From Heterodera schachtii (Eukaryota > Nematoda > Chromadorea > Rhabditida > Heteroderidae): a DNA stretch of 64,000 bases. Each line of letters opens with the position of its first letter. Position 1 is the stretch's first letter. Positions 1 to 11,512 of this stretch are shown piece after piece. The notes beneath the pieces are model-generated. The model made no database searches. It was not told where the DNA came from and saw only the letters and a list, made by a program, of their open reading frames with translations. A program made the translations under genes and the position numbers. The stretch covers positions 205,485-269,484 of the forward strand of contig SIJG01000104.1 of NCBI GenBank assembly GCA_023374025.1. Reading direction: 5' to 3'.

Positions 1-304
1 TTTAATCAAATTTTTTAATAATTTAATTTATTTTGATCTTTTAAGTCTTTTTTATTTTAATTTATTTTCACTATAATTTTAAACATTAATTTTATTTCTT
101 ATGTTATTTAGGTTATATGTTTATGAGGTTTAATGTAAACAATAAATAAAATTTATTTATAGAATATAAAAATCATTCTTTTTAAGAAAATTGTTTTTGT
201 AAAATGGCCAATAATTCATTAAATTTTTTTAATTAAATATTCCATAATATTTGAATTCTTCTCACTATTTTTTATTGTATTATCTTTTAAATGGTGCTGT
301 TAGT

Positions 305-632
305 TATCGACAATGTTCATTTCGACAGTGTTAGCAGATTTTCCCACACGATTCGAGAATCTTATTTAAAAATTTTTTGTATTTTTGACTACAGTCCAGC
401 AGGAGATATTTGTATAAAAGTGAAATCGGTAAATTTTTTGACAAAAATAGTCACAAAAAATCTTCTTTTTTTGATTACTTACTTCAAATATAAATTTTTA
501 TATACAAAATTGTATATTCATATATATTCATAGGCACAATAATTATGTATAAAATTATTTAAAAATTACTGTCGAAATCAACTACTGTCGAAACCAATCA
601 CAGTCGAAATCAATCACTGTCGAAAACACCTG
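305..632. repeat. GTCGAAA repeat cluster, possible small MITE
   Basis: The motif TTTCGACAGTG at 320-330 faces CACTGTCGAAA at 615-625, so the two ends are inverted copies. The right end is a short direct array at 568-625 with a 16-bp step (ACTGTCGAAATCAACT and variants, about 3.6 units). The interior is AT-rich. An 80-residue open frame from 291 to 533 runs through it but has no recognisable domain, and I treat it as chance. The layout fits a small inverted-repeat element with a subterminal array. No clear target-site duplication was found, so the boundaries are approximate. Confidence 0.4.
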
Positions 633-3129
633 GTACGTTTTAAATTATATTTTTAAATTTATTTTTCGATTCAATTTCTTTTGTCAATTTTGTTAAATTA
701 TATTTAGCACATGTTTTATAATGAACTTTTTTAGCTTATTCTTTTTTAAATTTTAATTATTAAAATATTCTGCTTTTCATTTAAATGAAATTTTTAAACT
801 TTAAAGTGATTATTAATAATAATTTTTTACATTAGACCTATTCGTTTTCTATTTACTATTGCTATTTTTTTATATTTAAATTGTTTATGCTTTTAATTAG
901 ACAAAATAAAGGTTGCAATGAATCATATTACAAGTGTTTTTGTAAATATTTTCTATTTAAATATTAATTTATTCTTTTCGTTTTTTAAATTGTCTCTTTG
1001 TTTAATACATATTTAATGAGTAGATATATACTTTTTTATCGACAATTATTGTAGTTTTCAATTTAGTTTATTATTTACTAAAAAATATTCAATATTTAAG
1101 TGTATGCTTATTTCTATATTTAATTATTATGAATTTTATTATATTTTTATTTTTATTTTTTGTTGTAATTCTTTTAAATTTAAAAAAATAAGCGTGTTTG
1201 TGATAAAGAAATTAGTTTTTCAAACAAAAAACTTAAATAAATATTATTAAATTAAATACAAATAAAACATATTCACAACGCAACCTTTTAAAAAAATTGT
1301 TTATTTGTTAATACCTCAGAAAATTCTATGAAAATAAATTCAAAAATTATGAAATAAATTTTTGCGGTTTAATGGGAAAAAATCAACCAATCCGAGGTGC
1401 TTAGTGATTTTTTATTATTAATAACTGTGACCGTTAATGTCACTAATAATTTTTTATGTTCTAATTATAATCTTATTTTTTATTTGCTTAAAACATTGAT
1501 TTTGTATTAATTATAATAAATTTTAATTTTTCATTTTAATAATTTTTTGAGTTTTCATCTGAAATTTTGTTATCATGCTCATAATTCATCTTTTTCACAC
1601 ATGTTCTCGAAGCGTTCGTTTATTTTCAACCTTATTCGAAAGCTTTTAAAATTCAGTTAAACTAATGAATACTTTAATTTAATATGCATTTATGAGATAT
1701 ACTATATAACTAGAATAAAGAAAAAAAAATTAAAATTTCATTTAATTTTTATTTTATGAATATTTATAATTTTTTTTCTTAAAATTTTCATTATTAAACA
1801 TTAATTTTTTGTATTAAATTTTAAAATGATAAACTTAATATATTTATCATATTATTATAATAAATCTCTTGCCCTAAAGTGGATAAATTTGTTTTTTCAT
1901 TGCAGTTGAACATTATATTAAAAAATACTTTTGTCTTCGTATCAAATTCAATAATTTTAACAAATTTTTATTTTAAGATAAATTCATAAAATTTAATTTT
2001 TTAGGTGTCTTCAATACTGTCGGACACAAAATAATTTAACATGGCATTTTGATTAAAAATAATTGAGCCAATTAAAAAAAATAATAATTTTTATTGCACA
2101 TATTTATTTTTAAAAATAACATAAATGATTACACTGATATAAAAAGATAAGATTTTTAAGAAAAATAATTTACATAATTAAATCAAATTTTGATTTATTT
2201 TATTTTTTTATTATTAATCAACCATCTTTCAATTAATTCTTTGAATGAAATAATTCTACTGCATTTCATAAATTTCTTACCAATTTTAAAATAATCTTTA
2301 TTCCATATATTTATTTTTAAAAATATAAAATTATTGATTAACCAGGCAAATAGCAAAAAAATGTGCTATGATGAAGCGAAAAGGATGCATGATACGGAAA
2401 GGAAAAATAATTCGAATAATTACATAAATTAATTATTTAAATTGATAATTTAAAGGCATACTTTTCAGTTTGATTTGGCACTTTTTTTAATGGAATATTG
2501 ATTGTTTAAAGGGTATTTTAAAGAAAGAATGCCATTATTTTTAATTACTTCATTTTAATTGTTCCAACAGTCCATTTTTGATAGAATTTCGCTTTACAAA
2601 TTTAATTTTCTCGGATTGAATCATTTAATTTTTTCGAATTGAATCTTTCTTTACTCAACATATTTTCAAAAAATTTGGTTAGTCAAATTTAATTTTTACC
2701 TTATTTGATTCGTAAATTTACTCTCAAAAAAATTAAAAATGCATTCATTAAAAATAAATGTTTGGTTGTTATGAATGATTATTTTTTCATATATTTGTTT
2801 TATTATTTTTTCCAATTGGCTTATTTAACTATTATTCTTTTTTTATCATTTTTTATTCATTTAATAATTAATTAATTAATGTGCTATAATCTCATATATT
2901 TTTTTAGGAAAAAACAATTTATTGAATTTAATTATATAAAATTGATTTGTATTGTATCTATTAGGCTTTCAATTTTTTCTCGTGCAGATGTCTTTCTTCA
3001 GGAATTTGTTTATTAGAATGCCATTTTTTTTATAAATTTATTGTAATTTTGGTTCGAAATTTTTGAATCAAATCTTAATATTGATACCTTTTTAAATGTA
3101 ATTAAATATTTTTTTATTATAAAATAGTT
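633..3129. other. AT-rich noncoding stretch
   Basis: Long A and T runs with frequent stops in all six frames. I see no gene, RNA gene or clear repeat structure here. Confidence 0.6.
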
Positions 3130-3440
3130 TCGTTATTTAGGCTAATTTATATATAGCTTTTAATTAAATATTAAAGCTTAAGTGAACTTTTAAAAATTGA
3201 ATGTTTTGGATAATTAATTTTAATAAATTGTTTAATTAATTGGGCGAATGATTTGATCAGCATTAATTAAGCAGGTTTTTTTTTGATTTCATATAAATAT
3301 ATTATTAATTAATTATAATTGCTATTTTTCACTCCCTTGCCGGTCAACGACATATTCAATCCTCCGAACAAGACTGTTTATTATCGTTACTTTAATAATT
3401 ATAATATTAAACATTTTTATTTTTTCAACCTTTTTTTAAC
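3130..3440 (+). repeat. Dispersed AT-rich module, copy 1
   Basis: This stretch resembles 43590-43870 in the same orientation. Shared landmarks in the same order are AAGTGAACTT, a TTGGATAAT block, a run ending in ATTAATTAAGCAG, and TATTTTTCACTC followed by a short GC-richer patch. The copies are clearly diverged, so this looks like an old dispersed repeat. No coding capacity is visible, and the ends are approximate. Confidence 0.45.
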
Positions 3441-3562
3441 ATAATTTTTAATTATAATCGCATGCAAAATGTTGTTTAATAGTTTATGAAAATTTTTAGA
3501 TTAAAATTTATTTTTGTTTTGTTGTCGAATCTTTCTTTGATAATTTTTTTTTAAGTTTTTAT

Positions 3563-3650
3563 AAATTCGCCAAGGGGTAAATAGTATAAAAAAAGTTATT
3601 GTTACAAAATTTCTAAAAATCTTAAGTAAGAAATTTTTGGCCATTGCCAA
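3563..3650 (+). repeat. Partial copy of the CGCCAAGGGGTA MITE family
   Basis: The string TTCGCCAAGGGGTAAATAG, followed by an A/T-rich block with AAAAATCTTAAGTAAG, matches the left part of the complete element at 21472-21712. The right inverted end is not visible, so this is a truncated or decayed copy. Confidence 0.4.
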
Positions 3651-4249
3651 AATGCTTTTTGTTGTAAGATTTCGTCGATAACATCTATTATGTTTGTTTT
3701 TAATATTTTATAAAAATGAATTATTATATTTATTTAAATAATAAAACATCTTTAATTCGTTAGATCAAAAACTATTTATTTCATTTTGAATTTATTAATT
3801 ATAACCATTAATGCCACAATTAATTTGAAATTATTTAATATTAATTGTAATAGATTATTTGCTTTTCTGTCTATTTATCACTGGTTTAGAATTTCGCTTC
3901 CATTTAATTTTTAATCAAAATTGTTTTAATTCTTTATTAATTCTATGTTTAAATTGTTCAATATTTAAATAATTTTATTGCTGCTATAATTAACCACATT
4001 AAAAATTTGTATTTTTTTCAGCGATAATGTGAAATCCTTTTATATATCATTTACATATATTTAAGTTTTGATTTATATTTTGATTTTCTCTTAAAAAGTT
4101 GAAGAAAATTTTTTGCATCAAATATTTGTTCGTGGTTTTTGTTATTGTGGTTCCGGCAAAAAAAGTTTTATCCATAAAATTTTGTCAATTTTTTTCACAA
4201 TTTAAAATCCATATTTTTATTAAGATAAATTTAATATTTTTAAATAAAT

Positions 4250-4500
4250 CGTTAATGTATTTTATTTAATAATAATTTTATCTCTTGCAAAGTAAAAAAT
4301 TATGATTTTCAAATGGCTTGTTGCTTTATAGAGACTGTTTTTAAATAATTAATTATATAATATTTTTGTTTCTTTATTATTATTTATATGCGTTTTTTAA
4401 AAGAGTGTTATTTTTAAAGCACAAAATTATTATATTAAATTAATTTCTTTTAAACTAATTATTTAAAGTAAATTAGATAATTCATCATAAATTACAATGT
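4250..4500 (+). repeat. Dispersed AT-rich module (family also at 6840 and 60250)
   Basis: A run beginning with TTTTATTTAATAATAATTTT and ATCTCTTGC continues through GACTGTTTTTAAATAATTAAT, a TTTCTTTATTATTATTTAT block and an AAATTAGAT end. The same order of landmarks occurs at 6838-7090 and 60250-60510. It has no coding capacity and looks like an old dispersed repeat. Confidence 0.4.
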
Positions 4501-4627
4501 TTTTGAATCTGATTTAAAATTTTAATTGTTTGGTTCGTAAATTCTAGTTATCTTCTTTAATAAATAATTTATTTCAGATCCGTTATTTTTACTCCTTTAA
4601 ATTCGTATCTGATTCGATCCAGCCTTT

Positions 4628-4940
4628 CAATTATAATTAATAAATAATCTATTCGATATCTTCTCAAAATTAATGGAATGATTAATTTTATTTACAACTA
4701 GAAAAAATTCATGAAATATTAGTGCAAGAAGAATGTCCATTTTGGCATGGTCAGCAAAATCCTCACAAAAATCTGATTAACAAACGAATAACAAAAAATT
4801 TAGTAGATTCATGTAGATAAGATTTAGACGAACAAAATAAAAAAATACCCAAGAAATCCATCGTATTTTAGATTTTTTACAGATTTTTGAAAAACACAAA
4901 AAAAATTTGGTGCAAAGCTAATGTAACACCCTAAGTAGAT
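4628..4940 (+). repeat. Left arm of a 313-bp inverted repeat pair
   Basis: This arm is a near-perfect reverse complement of 6027-6339, and both arms are 313 bp. Landmarks include CAATTATAATTAATAAATAA at the outer end and GTAACACCCTAAGTAGAT at the inner end. The pair could be the long inverted termini of a fold-back element about 1.7 kb long. It could also be two copies of one 313-bp element inserted in opposite orientations. The high identity implies a recent event or gene conversion. Confidence 0.8.
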
Positions 4941-6026
4941 AAATTCAAATATAATTTGGTTTTTAAAATTTCATTAATAATTGAATTCCTCCATTTGAAT
5001 TCCTCCTTTTTCGCCCCTGCACTGAAATGAAAACAATTTTTACCCCGAAGAACCAAGCCCATTGGATTGCATAAAATTTTTATTTCATTATTTTTTAATA
5101 TAATGAATAATAAGTTAAATTTTTGCTTATTTTTCTAAAACAACAGATATATTTATATATTCTTTCAATAATATTCGAAATAACTTTGAATGCCTAATTT
5201 TTTTACATATTTAATATTTATCATTTTGTAAATAGATATTTAGTTAAGGCTATGATTTATTAATTTTAATTTTGTTGGTATTAATAAAAATGCTTATTCA
5301 GTTTTAAATTTGATAGTCGCATTACTTAAGTAATAATAATAAGTTTTTGAATATAATTATTTTTTATTTCATTAAATCACTCTTGAGACGACGACTGACA
5401 AAATGAGCACTCTCAATTCAATCTAAATATTTAATTTAAAATATATAATAATTTCAAAACTTTTTTTTATACTAGTTGAAGTGTATCATTATTTATTTCT
5501 TTAAGATTATGGTGCTATATTGGAATATGTTATTAAATTTCTTTTTCAATAGCATTTTTCAAATATTTAACAAAATAAATTAAGTTCATTAGATTTATAA
5601 AAGTGTAATTATTTTTGATTTTCAACATTTTTTTTTATTTACTTAGAGTTTGGTCGTTTAAAATTGTTTTACTATTTAAAAAAAAAATAAATTTAATTAT
5701 TAAGTACTTTAAGATTAATTTCTTAATTTATCAAATATTTTTTTGTTATCTAAATTCTCATTTATAGTAAGTTTTATTATTCTTAGAAATAATATTTCAC
5801 GAATCTTCCTTAATTTTTCCAAATTAAATGACAATTATACCCAATGTTATGAATTTTTCCCATTTTTCTTTTTTCTCTGTTCAATATTTAATATTTGAAG
5901 TTAACGCTACTTCACTGATGGTTAGCCATCTTCTAAATTATTTTAATTACTGATATATTGATGTTGATTAATAATCCATTTTCAATTCAATTTTATTAAT
6001 ACTGATATATTCGATGTTGATTAAGT
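4941..6026. other. Spacer between the inverted arms
   Basis: AT-rich, with no coding frame of interest. A short direct repeat (TACTGATATATT then GATGTTGATTAA) occurs twice just before the right arm, near 5948 and 6000. No transposase is present, so if this is one element it is non-autonomous. Confidence 0.5.
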
Positions 6027-6339
6027 ATCTACTTAGGGTGATACATTAGCTTTGCACCAAATTTTTTTTGTGTTTTTCAAAAATCTGTAAAAAATCTAAA
6101 ATACGATGGATTTCTTGGGTATTTTTTTATTTTGTTCGTCTAAATCTTATCTACATGAATCTACTAAATTTTTTGTTATTCGTTTGTTAATCAGATTTTT
6201 GTGAGGATTTTGCTGACCATGCCAAAATGGACATTCTTCTTGCACTAATATTTCATGAATTTTTTCTAGTTGTAAATAAAATTAATCATTCCATTAATTT
6301 TGAGTAGATATCGAATAGATTATTTATTAATTATAATTG
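6027..6339 (-). repeat. Right arm of the 313-bp inverted repeat pair
   Basis: This is the reverse complement of 4628-4940. It starts with ATCTACTTAGGGTGATACAT and ends at TTATAATTG. Similarity stops at both outer boundaries at the same relative position, which defines the arm length. Confidence 0.8.
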
Positions 6340-6837
6340 TTATTTAATCTTTTCTTATAATTATTTATAAAAAAATGTAAAATATTTAAACTATTATTAT
6401 CTTTTAGCTTTTTTTCTTTTAGTCATGTTCCAAGGTTGAAGTAAATGAGCAGAAATTGAAATGATAAAACTATTTTTATATAATTTAATGTAAAGCTTAT
6501 TAATACTAAATTTAAATTTACCTTAAAATAATACGCAAAAAAATTTTCTAAATTTTTTTTCTTTTTAAAAATAGCAAATTGTAATAAAAAACATAAATTC
6601 TCAATTTTTAAAAATTTATTCATTATAATTGATTCACTTTAAGTGAGTTATGAGTTTCTTTTTCAGCTTTAAGTTTATTCTATACAAATAAAGAAAAAGA
6701 TTTTCAAAAATATAAAAATATAAAAATTTTTAATCGTATTTTATTATCATAATGTTTATTTTGAATAATTATGAGAAAATTTTGTCAAATTTTATCTGTT
6801 TGCTAAATCTAAAAATATGATTATTTAAAATAAATCT
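6340..6837. other. AT-rich noncoding stretch
   Basis: No gene seen. A 66-residue open frame on the - strand (6423-6623) is phenylalanine-, leucine- and lysine-rich low complexity and is taken as chance. Confidence 0.5.
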
Positions 6838-7090
6838 TTATTACATTTTATTTAATAAATAATTTTATCCCTTGCTTAGGTGAAAAACTATGTTTGAAAA
6901 TTTTGTGCTTTTTTGCGTAGACTCTGTTATTTAATTAATTAATAAACATTTAATAGTCGTTTCTTTATTATTATTTATAATGGTTTTGTAAAGGAATCTT
7001 ATTTTTAATGTATAAAAATAAAATAAATTATATTAAATTTATTTTTAATTAATCATTTATATTAAATTAGATGATTATTTTTATAATGAT
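6838..7090 (+). repeat. Dispersed AT-rich module, second copy
   Basis: It shares the order of landmarks with 4250-4500 and 60250-60510: TTATTTAATAAATAATTTTA, ATCCCTTGCTTAGGTGAAAA, GACTCTGTTATTTAATTAAT and TTAGATGATT. It is closest to the 60-kb copy. Confidence 0.45.
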
Positions 7091-7876
7091 AAATTATAAT
7101 TTATATGTATTAAAAAGGACTTATTTTTTTGAGTGAATTAATTATTTTTATTTTATTTATTATTATTATATAATCGTGTTAAGTTGAGCTTATTTGCCCG
7201 ATGCCCGGTAGTAACAATTTTATTTAAATAATCTTTTTTTAATTTAAGTTTAATTTTATAAAATTTAACACTTCTTTATTTACTGACGGATTGTCCAAAC
7301 TGACACTTTTCCAATTATAAATTTTATGGTTTCGATAAGATATTTAATTTTATTTTGAGAATAAAAATATTTTTTTATTTATTTATTTTATTAATTAATT
7401 ATTTTCATTTATTATATTTTCAATAAGAACAAATGCTTACAATATAAAATAATCAACTCTAAATTTTAGATTATATATTTTTATCCACTCATAAAATATT
7501 TAATAGATCAATTTAATAATTTCTTTTGCTTTATATACATTTATTTGATCGTTTATAATAATTTAGTAATCTATCAGAACTTCTCCGCTGTTTTGCGCAA
7601 GGGCGAAATCTAATTTATAAATCGCATATTGATTATATAATTTTTAGATGGCATAAAATTATTGAGGAAATTTAAATTACAAATTAAAAAAGATATTCTT
7701 ACAGTGTTTTAATCTATATTTTTTTTCAAACTCTTACAAAAAATTCTTATTAAGGTTTTTTATGTCAAATTCTTCCTTTATAAGAAAACAATTATTTTGG
7801 TCTTTTAATTTATGTATAATAAAATTTCAATGTTTAATTTGGTTGACACTTTTCCATTATTTATATATATTTAAGT
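7091..7876. other. AT-rich noncoding stretch with short dispersed motifs
   Basis: No gene seen. The string CGGTAGTAACAATTTTA near 7205 recurs near 37075 in a similar setting. TGACACTTTTCCAATTA near 7300 has a close match near 17405 (TTGGCACTTTTCCAATTA). These look like remnants of old dispersed repeats. Confidence 0.4.
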
Positions 7877-8010
7877 CAGGGGTGCGATCTGTTCTGATTT
7901 ATCAGAAATGTTCTGATTTGGAGGGTCCAAATCTGATAAAATAAAAATGTTCTGATTTGTCAGAAATGTTCTGATTTTGGGATAGCGACCAAAATTTGTT
8001 CTGATTTCTT
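7877..8010 (+). repeat. TTCTGATTT subterminal array with CAGGGGTGCGATC end
   Basis: The block opens with CAGGGGTGCGATCTG, the kind of end seen in hAT-superfamily transposons. It then holds repeated ATGTTCTGATTT units, some facing each other (TTCTGATTTATCAGAA), up to about 8010. It lies directly ahead of two GC hairpin cores (8143 and 8328). I interpret it as the left subterminal array of a non-autonomous DNA transposon. The end assignment rests on resemblance, not on a confirmed target-site duplication. Confidence 0.5.
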
Positions 8011-8106
8011 AAATAAACTCACATTTTTGAAATTTTTGGCATAATGTCACTATTTTATCGAGGAAATATAAGATTATGGCAAAATTTGGTCATTTTTTGA
8101 CACAAA

Positions 8107-8240
8107 TCTGTTAACAAATCGATTAAAAAGCGCAAAAATTTTTCCCGGCGGCGCCTATCGGCACCTTCGGACCCTCTGTCCCTCCTCCAAAATTTTTTTA
8201 AAAACGCTCCGCAAAAAAAGCGTTTTTAAGCAAAAAAGTC
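8107..8240 (+). repeat. GC hairpin core module, copy 1
   Basis: The order is CTGTTAACAAAT, an A-rich spacer, CCCGGCGGCGCCTATCGGCA at 8144, a pyrimidine-rich CCCTCTGTCCCTCCTCC tract, then a CGCTCCGCAAAAAAAGCG block. The same order recurs across the window. The GC-rich part is an imperfect palindrome. Short open frames here, reading like PIGAAG or PIGTAG, are by-products of the repeat. Confidence 0.7.
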
Positions 8241-8289
8241 GTCGCTTGACTTTTAATTTATTGAGAAAATTGGCCTTTTTTGGTAAAAA

Positions 8290-8430
8290 TCTGTTAAGAA
8301 ATCCGAACGAAATTACAAAAATTTTTCCAGCGGCGCCTATCGGCACCGCCGGAGCCTCTTCTCTCGCCCATTCATCAAAAGTTTTTTGGAAAAATGCGCC
8401 GCAAAAAAAATTTTTTCATCCCGAGTGTAC
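8290..8430 (+). repeat. GC hairpin core module, copy 2
   Basis: Second, directly repeated core: CTGTTAAGAAAT, then CAGCGGCGCCTATCGGCACC at 8329, a CTCTTCTCTCGCCC tract and GCGCCGCAAAAAAAA near 8397. With the preceding copy it forms a head-to-tail dimer inside one compound element. Confidence 0.7.
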
Positions 8431-8840
8431 TGAAATTTACGATTTGCTAAACCTCACCAAAATGTTTAAAGATGATAATCGGAGGCGAAAAAACGAATAA
8501 AAATTTATATTATAATTTCTTATATTTATTAGTTGATAAAATTTTGTGGTCTTATTTATATTTTTTTTTTACGTTCTTTCCAAAAAAATTTCATTCAAAA
8601 CATTGAATAGTTTAATTAAGCTAAGTTATTTTACTTTTAGTATTTTTAAAAATGCTAAATTATTAGATTATATATTTTACTCGTGTTTAATGTGCTGCTC
8701 TGCTAAATTTTCATGGCAAATCACAACGCAATCATACAAAAGACATTTTTAAGAGTGTTTAAAAAAAATTTAAAAAAGTCGCTCCTTAAGAGTGTACTTT
8801 TCGCTTTTTTCACATTTTTCTTGTGAAAATTTCCAAAAAA

Positions 8841-9777
8841 TCCCCAATTTCGGGTCCCCAAGTGTCGGGTTCCGTAAGTGTCGGATCCCCAAAAGTCGGG
8901 TCCCCAAATGTCGGGTTCCCTAAGTGTCGGGTCCCCAAAAGTCGGGTCCCTAAATGTCGGGTTCCCTAAGTGTCGGGTCCCCAAAAGTCGGGTCCCTAAA
9001 TGTCGTGTCCCCAAATGTCGGGTTCCCTAAGTGTCGGGTCCCCAAAAGTCGGGTCCCTAAATGTCGGGTTCCCTAAGTGTCGGGTCCCCAAAAGTCGGGT
9101 CCCCAAAAGTCGGGTCCCCAAATGTCGGGTTCCCTAAGTGTCGGGTCCCCAAAAGTCGGGTCCCTAAATGTCGTGTCCCCAAATGTCGGGTTCCCTAAGT
9201 GTCGGGTCCCCAAAAGTCGGGTCCCTAAATGTCGGGTTCCCTAAGTGTCGGGTCCCCAAAAGTCGGGTCCCTAAATGTCGTGTCCCCAAATGTCGGGTTC
9301 CCTAAGTGTCGGCTCCCCAAAAGTCGGGTCCCTAAATGTCGGGGTCCCCAAGTGTCGGGTTCCCTAAGTGTCGGATCCCCAAAAGTCGGGTCCCCAAAAG
9401 TCGGGTCCCCAAATGTCGGGATCCCCAAATGTCGGGGTCCCCAAGTGTCGGGTTCCGTAAGTGTCGGATCCCCAAAAGTCGGGTCCCCAAATGTCGGGAT
9501 CCCCAAGTGTCGGGTTCCCTAAGTGTCGGATCCCCAAAAGTCGGGTCCCCAAATGTCGGGATCCCCAAAAGTCGGGTCCCCAAATGTCGGGATCCCCAAA
9601 TGTCGGGATCCCCAAATGTCGGGGTCCCCAAGTGTCGAGTTCCGTAAGTGTCGGATCCCCAAAAGTCGGGTCCCCAAATGTCGGGATCCCCAAATGTCGG
9701 GATCCCCAAGTGTCGGGTTCCCTAAGTGTCGGATCCCCAAATGTCGGGTCCCCAAGTTGCAAATCCCCAAAAGTCGC
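8841..9777 (+). repeat. GTCGGGTCCCCAAAA minisatellite, array 1
   Basis: About 60 head-to-tail units of 15-16 bp, such as GTCGGGTCCCCAAAA, GTCGGGTTCCCTAAGT, GTCGGGTCCCTAAAT and GTCGGGATCCCCAAAT. Variants recur in blocks of about three units, hinting at higher-order repeats. Because the unit lacks stops, long frames stay open on both strands (reading like GDPTFGDP or VGSPKVGS); they are not genes. The array ends in CAAGTTGCAAATCCCC and GTCGCACCACGG. The latter is roughly the inverse of CAGGGGTGCGATC at 7877, so the array may be the right subterminal block of the same element. Confidence 0.9.
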
Positions 9778-10366
9778 ACCACGGGTTTGATTATAGGGAA
9801 TAAATTAAAAACAAATTAATAAATTGCTACTATTTTTTTTGTAATATAATTAATTAATTCTTTGTTAATTATTATATTGGGAATTTATATATTTAACAAA
9901 AAAATTTTTTGTCAATTTAAAAAAAAATTAAGTTACTATTGTTGCTACAATAGATTTTTAGGTTATTTTTTTAGCCAAATTTTCCTTAATTGTGCAGTAG
10001 TTTGAATTTAGAATGCCTTTCTTAAAAATTCGGATAATTTAATGTAATTTATTCGATAATTTTTTAAATTAGATTTCACAATAATTTCTGTATTATTACT
10101 TTTTATTAAAATACAAAAATTTTCTTATAATAATTTCAGATTAATTGAAAGATGAACTTCTTTTTTAAATTTTTATTTCTCTTTAATACTTATTTAAATT
10201 ATTAGCATACTTTTTCTATTTTAATTTCGATTTTTAATTTAATGTTTTAAAATAAAATTGAAATCGTAGCATTGACGGAAACTATATCTTAATTTTTGAA
10301 TTAATTTTATATTGTATTTATAATTATTTTAAATTCTTGTCCAATTGATCAATATATATATATATA
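9778..10366. other. AT-rich part of duplication copy 1
   Basis: AT-rich, no gene seen. It is duplicated almost base for base at 12121-12708. A short (TA)n run directly precedes the MITE insertion site. Confidence 0.6.
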
Positions 10367-10374
10367 TATCGTTC

Positions 10375-10728
10375 CAGGCCCGTAAGCAGAAAAAAATCTC
10401 GGGAGGGGCAAACCGAAGAGTTTTTTTTTTTTGCTCTTCGGGCCAAAAATTTTTTTTTCTCCTAGTGTTTTTAAAATTTTTAGCGCCGTAGAGAAAAATG
10501 GGATTTGCAGCTGCCTTTCTCCAAAAATTAGGTTAAAATTGCGCAAAAATAAGGCAAAATGGGGGTCCGGCGGTGCCGATAGGCGCCGCCGGGAAAATTT
10601 TTTTAATTTTTAATGCATTTTGTTAAGAAAATTGACTGTGTTTACTTCTAAAAAAGGGAAGAAAATTTTTTAAAATTGCTAATTTTTACTGGAAATTTTT
10701 TTCACCCCCCCCCCTGGTTACGGGCATG
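10375..10728 (-). mobile_element. hAT-like MITE with 8-bp target-site duplication, copy 1
   Basis: Flanked by the direct repeat TATCGTTC (10367-10374 and 10729-10736), the 8-bp target duplication expected of hAT transposons. The ends are 15-bp inverted repeats: CAGGCCCGTAAGCAG on the left, and the inverse of the right end reads CATGCCCGTAACCAG (13 of 15 identical). Inside are a hairpin CGAAGAG, T-run, CTCTTCG (about 10413-10441), a GC hairpin core in minus orientation at 10567-10592 and a C-run near 10705. It encodes no protein, so a transposase would have to act in trans. This is the best-defined carrier of the GC hairpin core. Confidence 0.75.
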
Positions 10729-10736
10729 TATCGTTC

Positions 10737-11178
10737 ACGCGAAGGCTCCTTTATTTGTTTTTAAGGTATAATTATTTATAAAATTATATTTATAATTTTA
10801 TTCTAAATATAAATATTCATTCAAATTTGTTAAATATTCTTAATTGTTTAATTTTTCTCAGCTCACTTTTTTAATTTATTATTATTTTCTTTTATTTTAA
10901 TGCAAATATTTGCTGTTTTAATATTTTTGAAATTTTATTTTAAATCATTTTTATCGGTCTTTTTGTTTAAATATTTTGTTTATAAATTTATTTTTATCAT
11001 GAATTAAAATTTTTTACCAATTTAGCTATTATTTTTCTTTTTTTTCTCCTTGAAAATGTCTTTTTTTTTTTAATTTATTATGTTTTTTTTTGTATTTTAT
11101 ACACCAATTTGCTTTTAGGTTTCCGTTTTAATTACCAATTTAGGATATTTTTTGTATAAATTTTATCATTTTTTAATC
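10737..11178. other. AT-rich end of duplication copy 1
   Basis: AT-rich, no gene seen. It corresponds to 13082-13522 in copy 2. Confidence 0.6.
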
Positions 11179-11512
11179 TATATTATAATTTCTTATATTT
11201 ATTAGTTGATAAAATTTTGTGGTCTTTTTTACGCTCTTTCCAAAAATATTTCATTCAAAACATTGAATAGTTGAATTAAGCTATTAGTTATTTTACTTTT
11301 AGTATTTTTAAAAATGCTAAATTATTATATTATATATTTTACTCGTGTTTAATGTGCTGCTCTGCTAAATTTTCATGGCAAATCACAACGCAATCATACA
11401 AAAGACATTTTTAAGAGTGTATTAAAAAAAATTTAAAAAAGTCGCTCCTTAAGAGTGTACTTTTCGCTTTTTTCACATTTTTCTTGTGAAAATTTCCAAA
11501 AAATCCCCAATT

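Larger units (their letters stand above)
8506..11178 (+). repeat. Tandem segmental duplication, copy 1 (2673 bp)
   Basis: The landmark TATATTATAATTTCT starts at 8506, 11179 and 13523, and the sequence after each start is nearly identical. Copy 1 holds a roughly 335-bp flank, a 15-16 bp minisatellite (8841-9777), an AT-rich stretch and a hAT-like MITE (10375-10728). Copy 1 exceeds copy 2 by about 330 bp, nearly all of it explained by the longer minisatellite. No gene is carried by the unit. Confidence 0.85.

Noticed and set aside
291..533. 80-residue + strand open frame near the window start
   Set aside because: Overlaps the GTCGAAA repeat cluster, has no domain and ends in low-complexity sequence.
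8155..8500. Small frames reading PIGAAG or PIGTAG in the repeat cores
   Set aside because: The peptide is a translation of the GC hairpin and recurs wherever the core does, on either strand.
8841..9777. CRISPR array
   Set aside because: Direct repeats are contiguous without unique spacers, and the context is eukaryotic.
9225..9822. Overlapping long open frames on both strands in the first minisatellite
   Set aside because: They are produced by the stop-free 15-16 bp unit. All frames drift because unit length varies, and no splice sites or domains are present.
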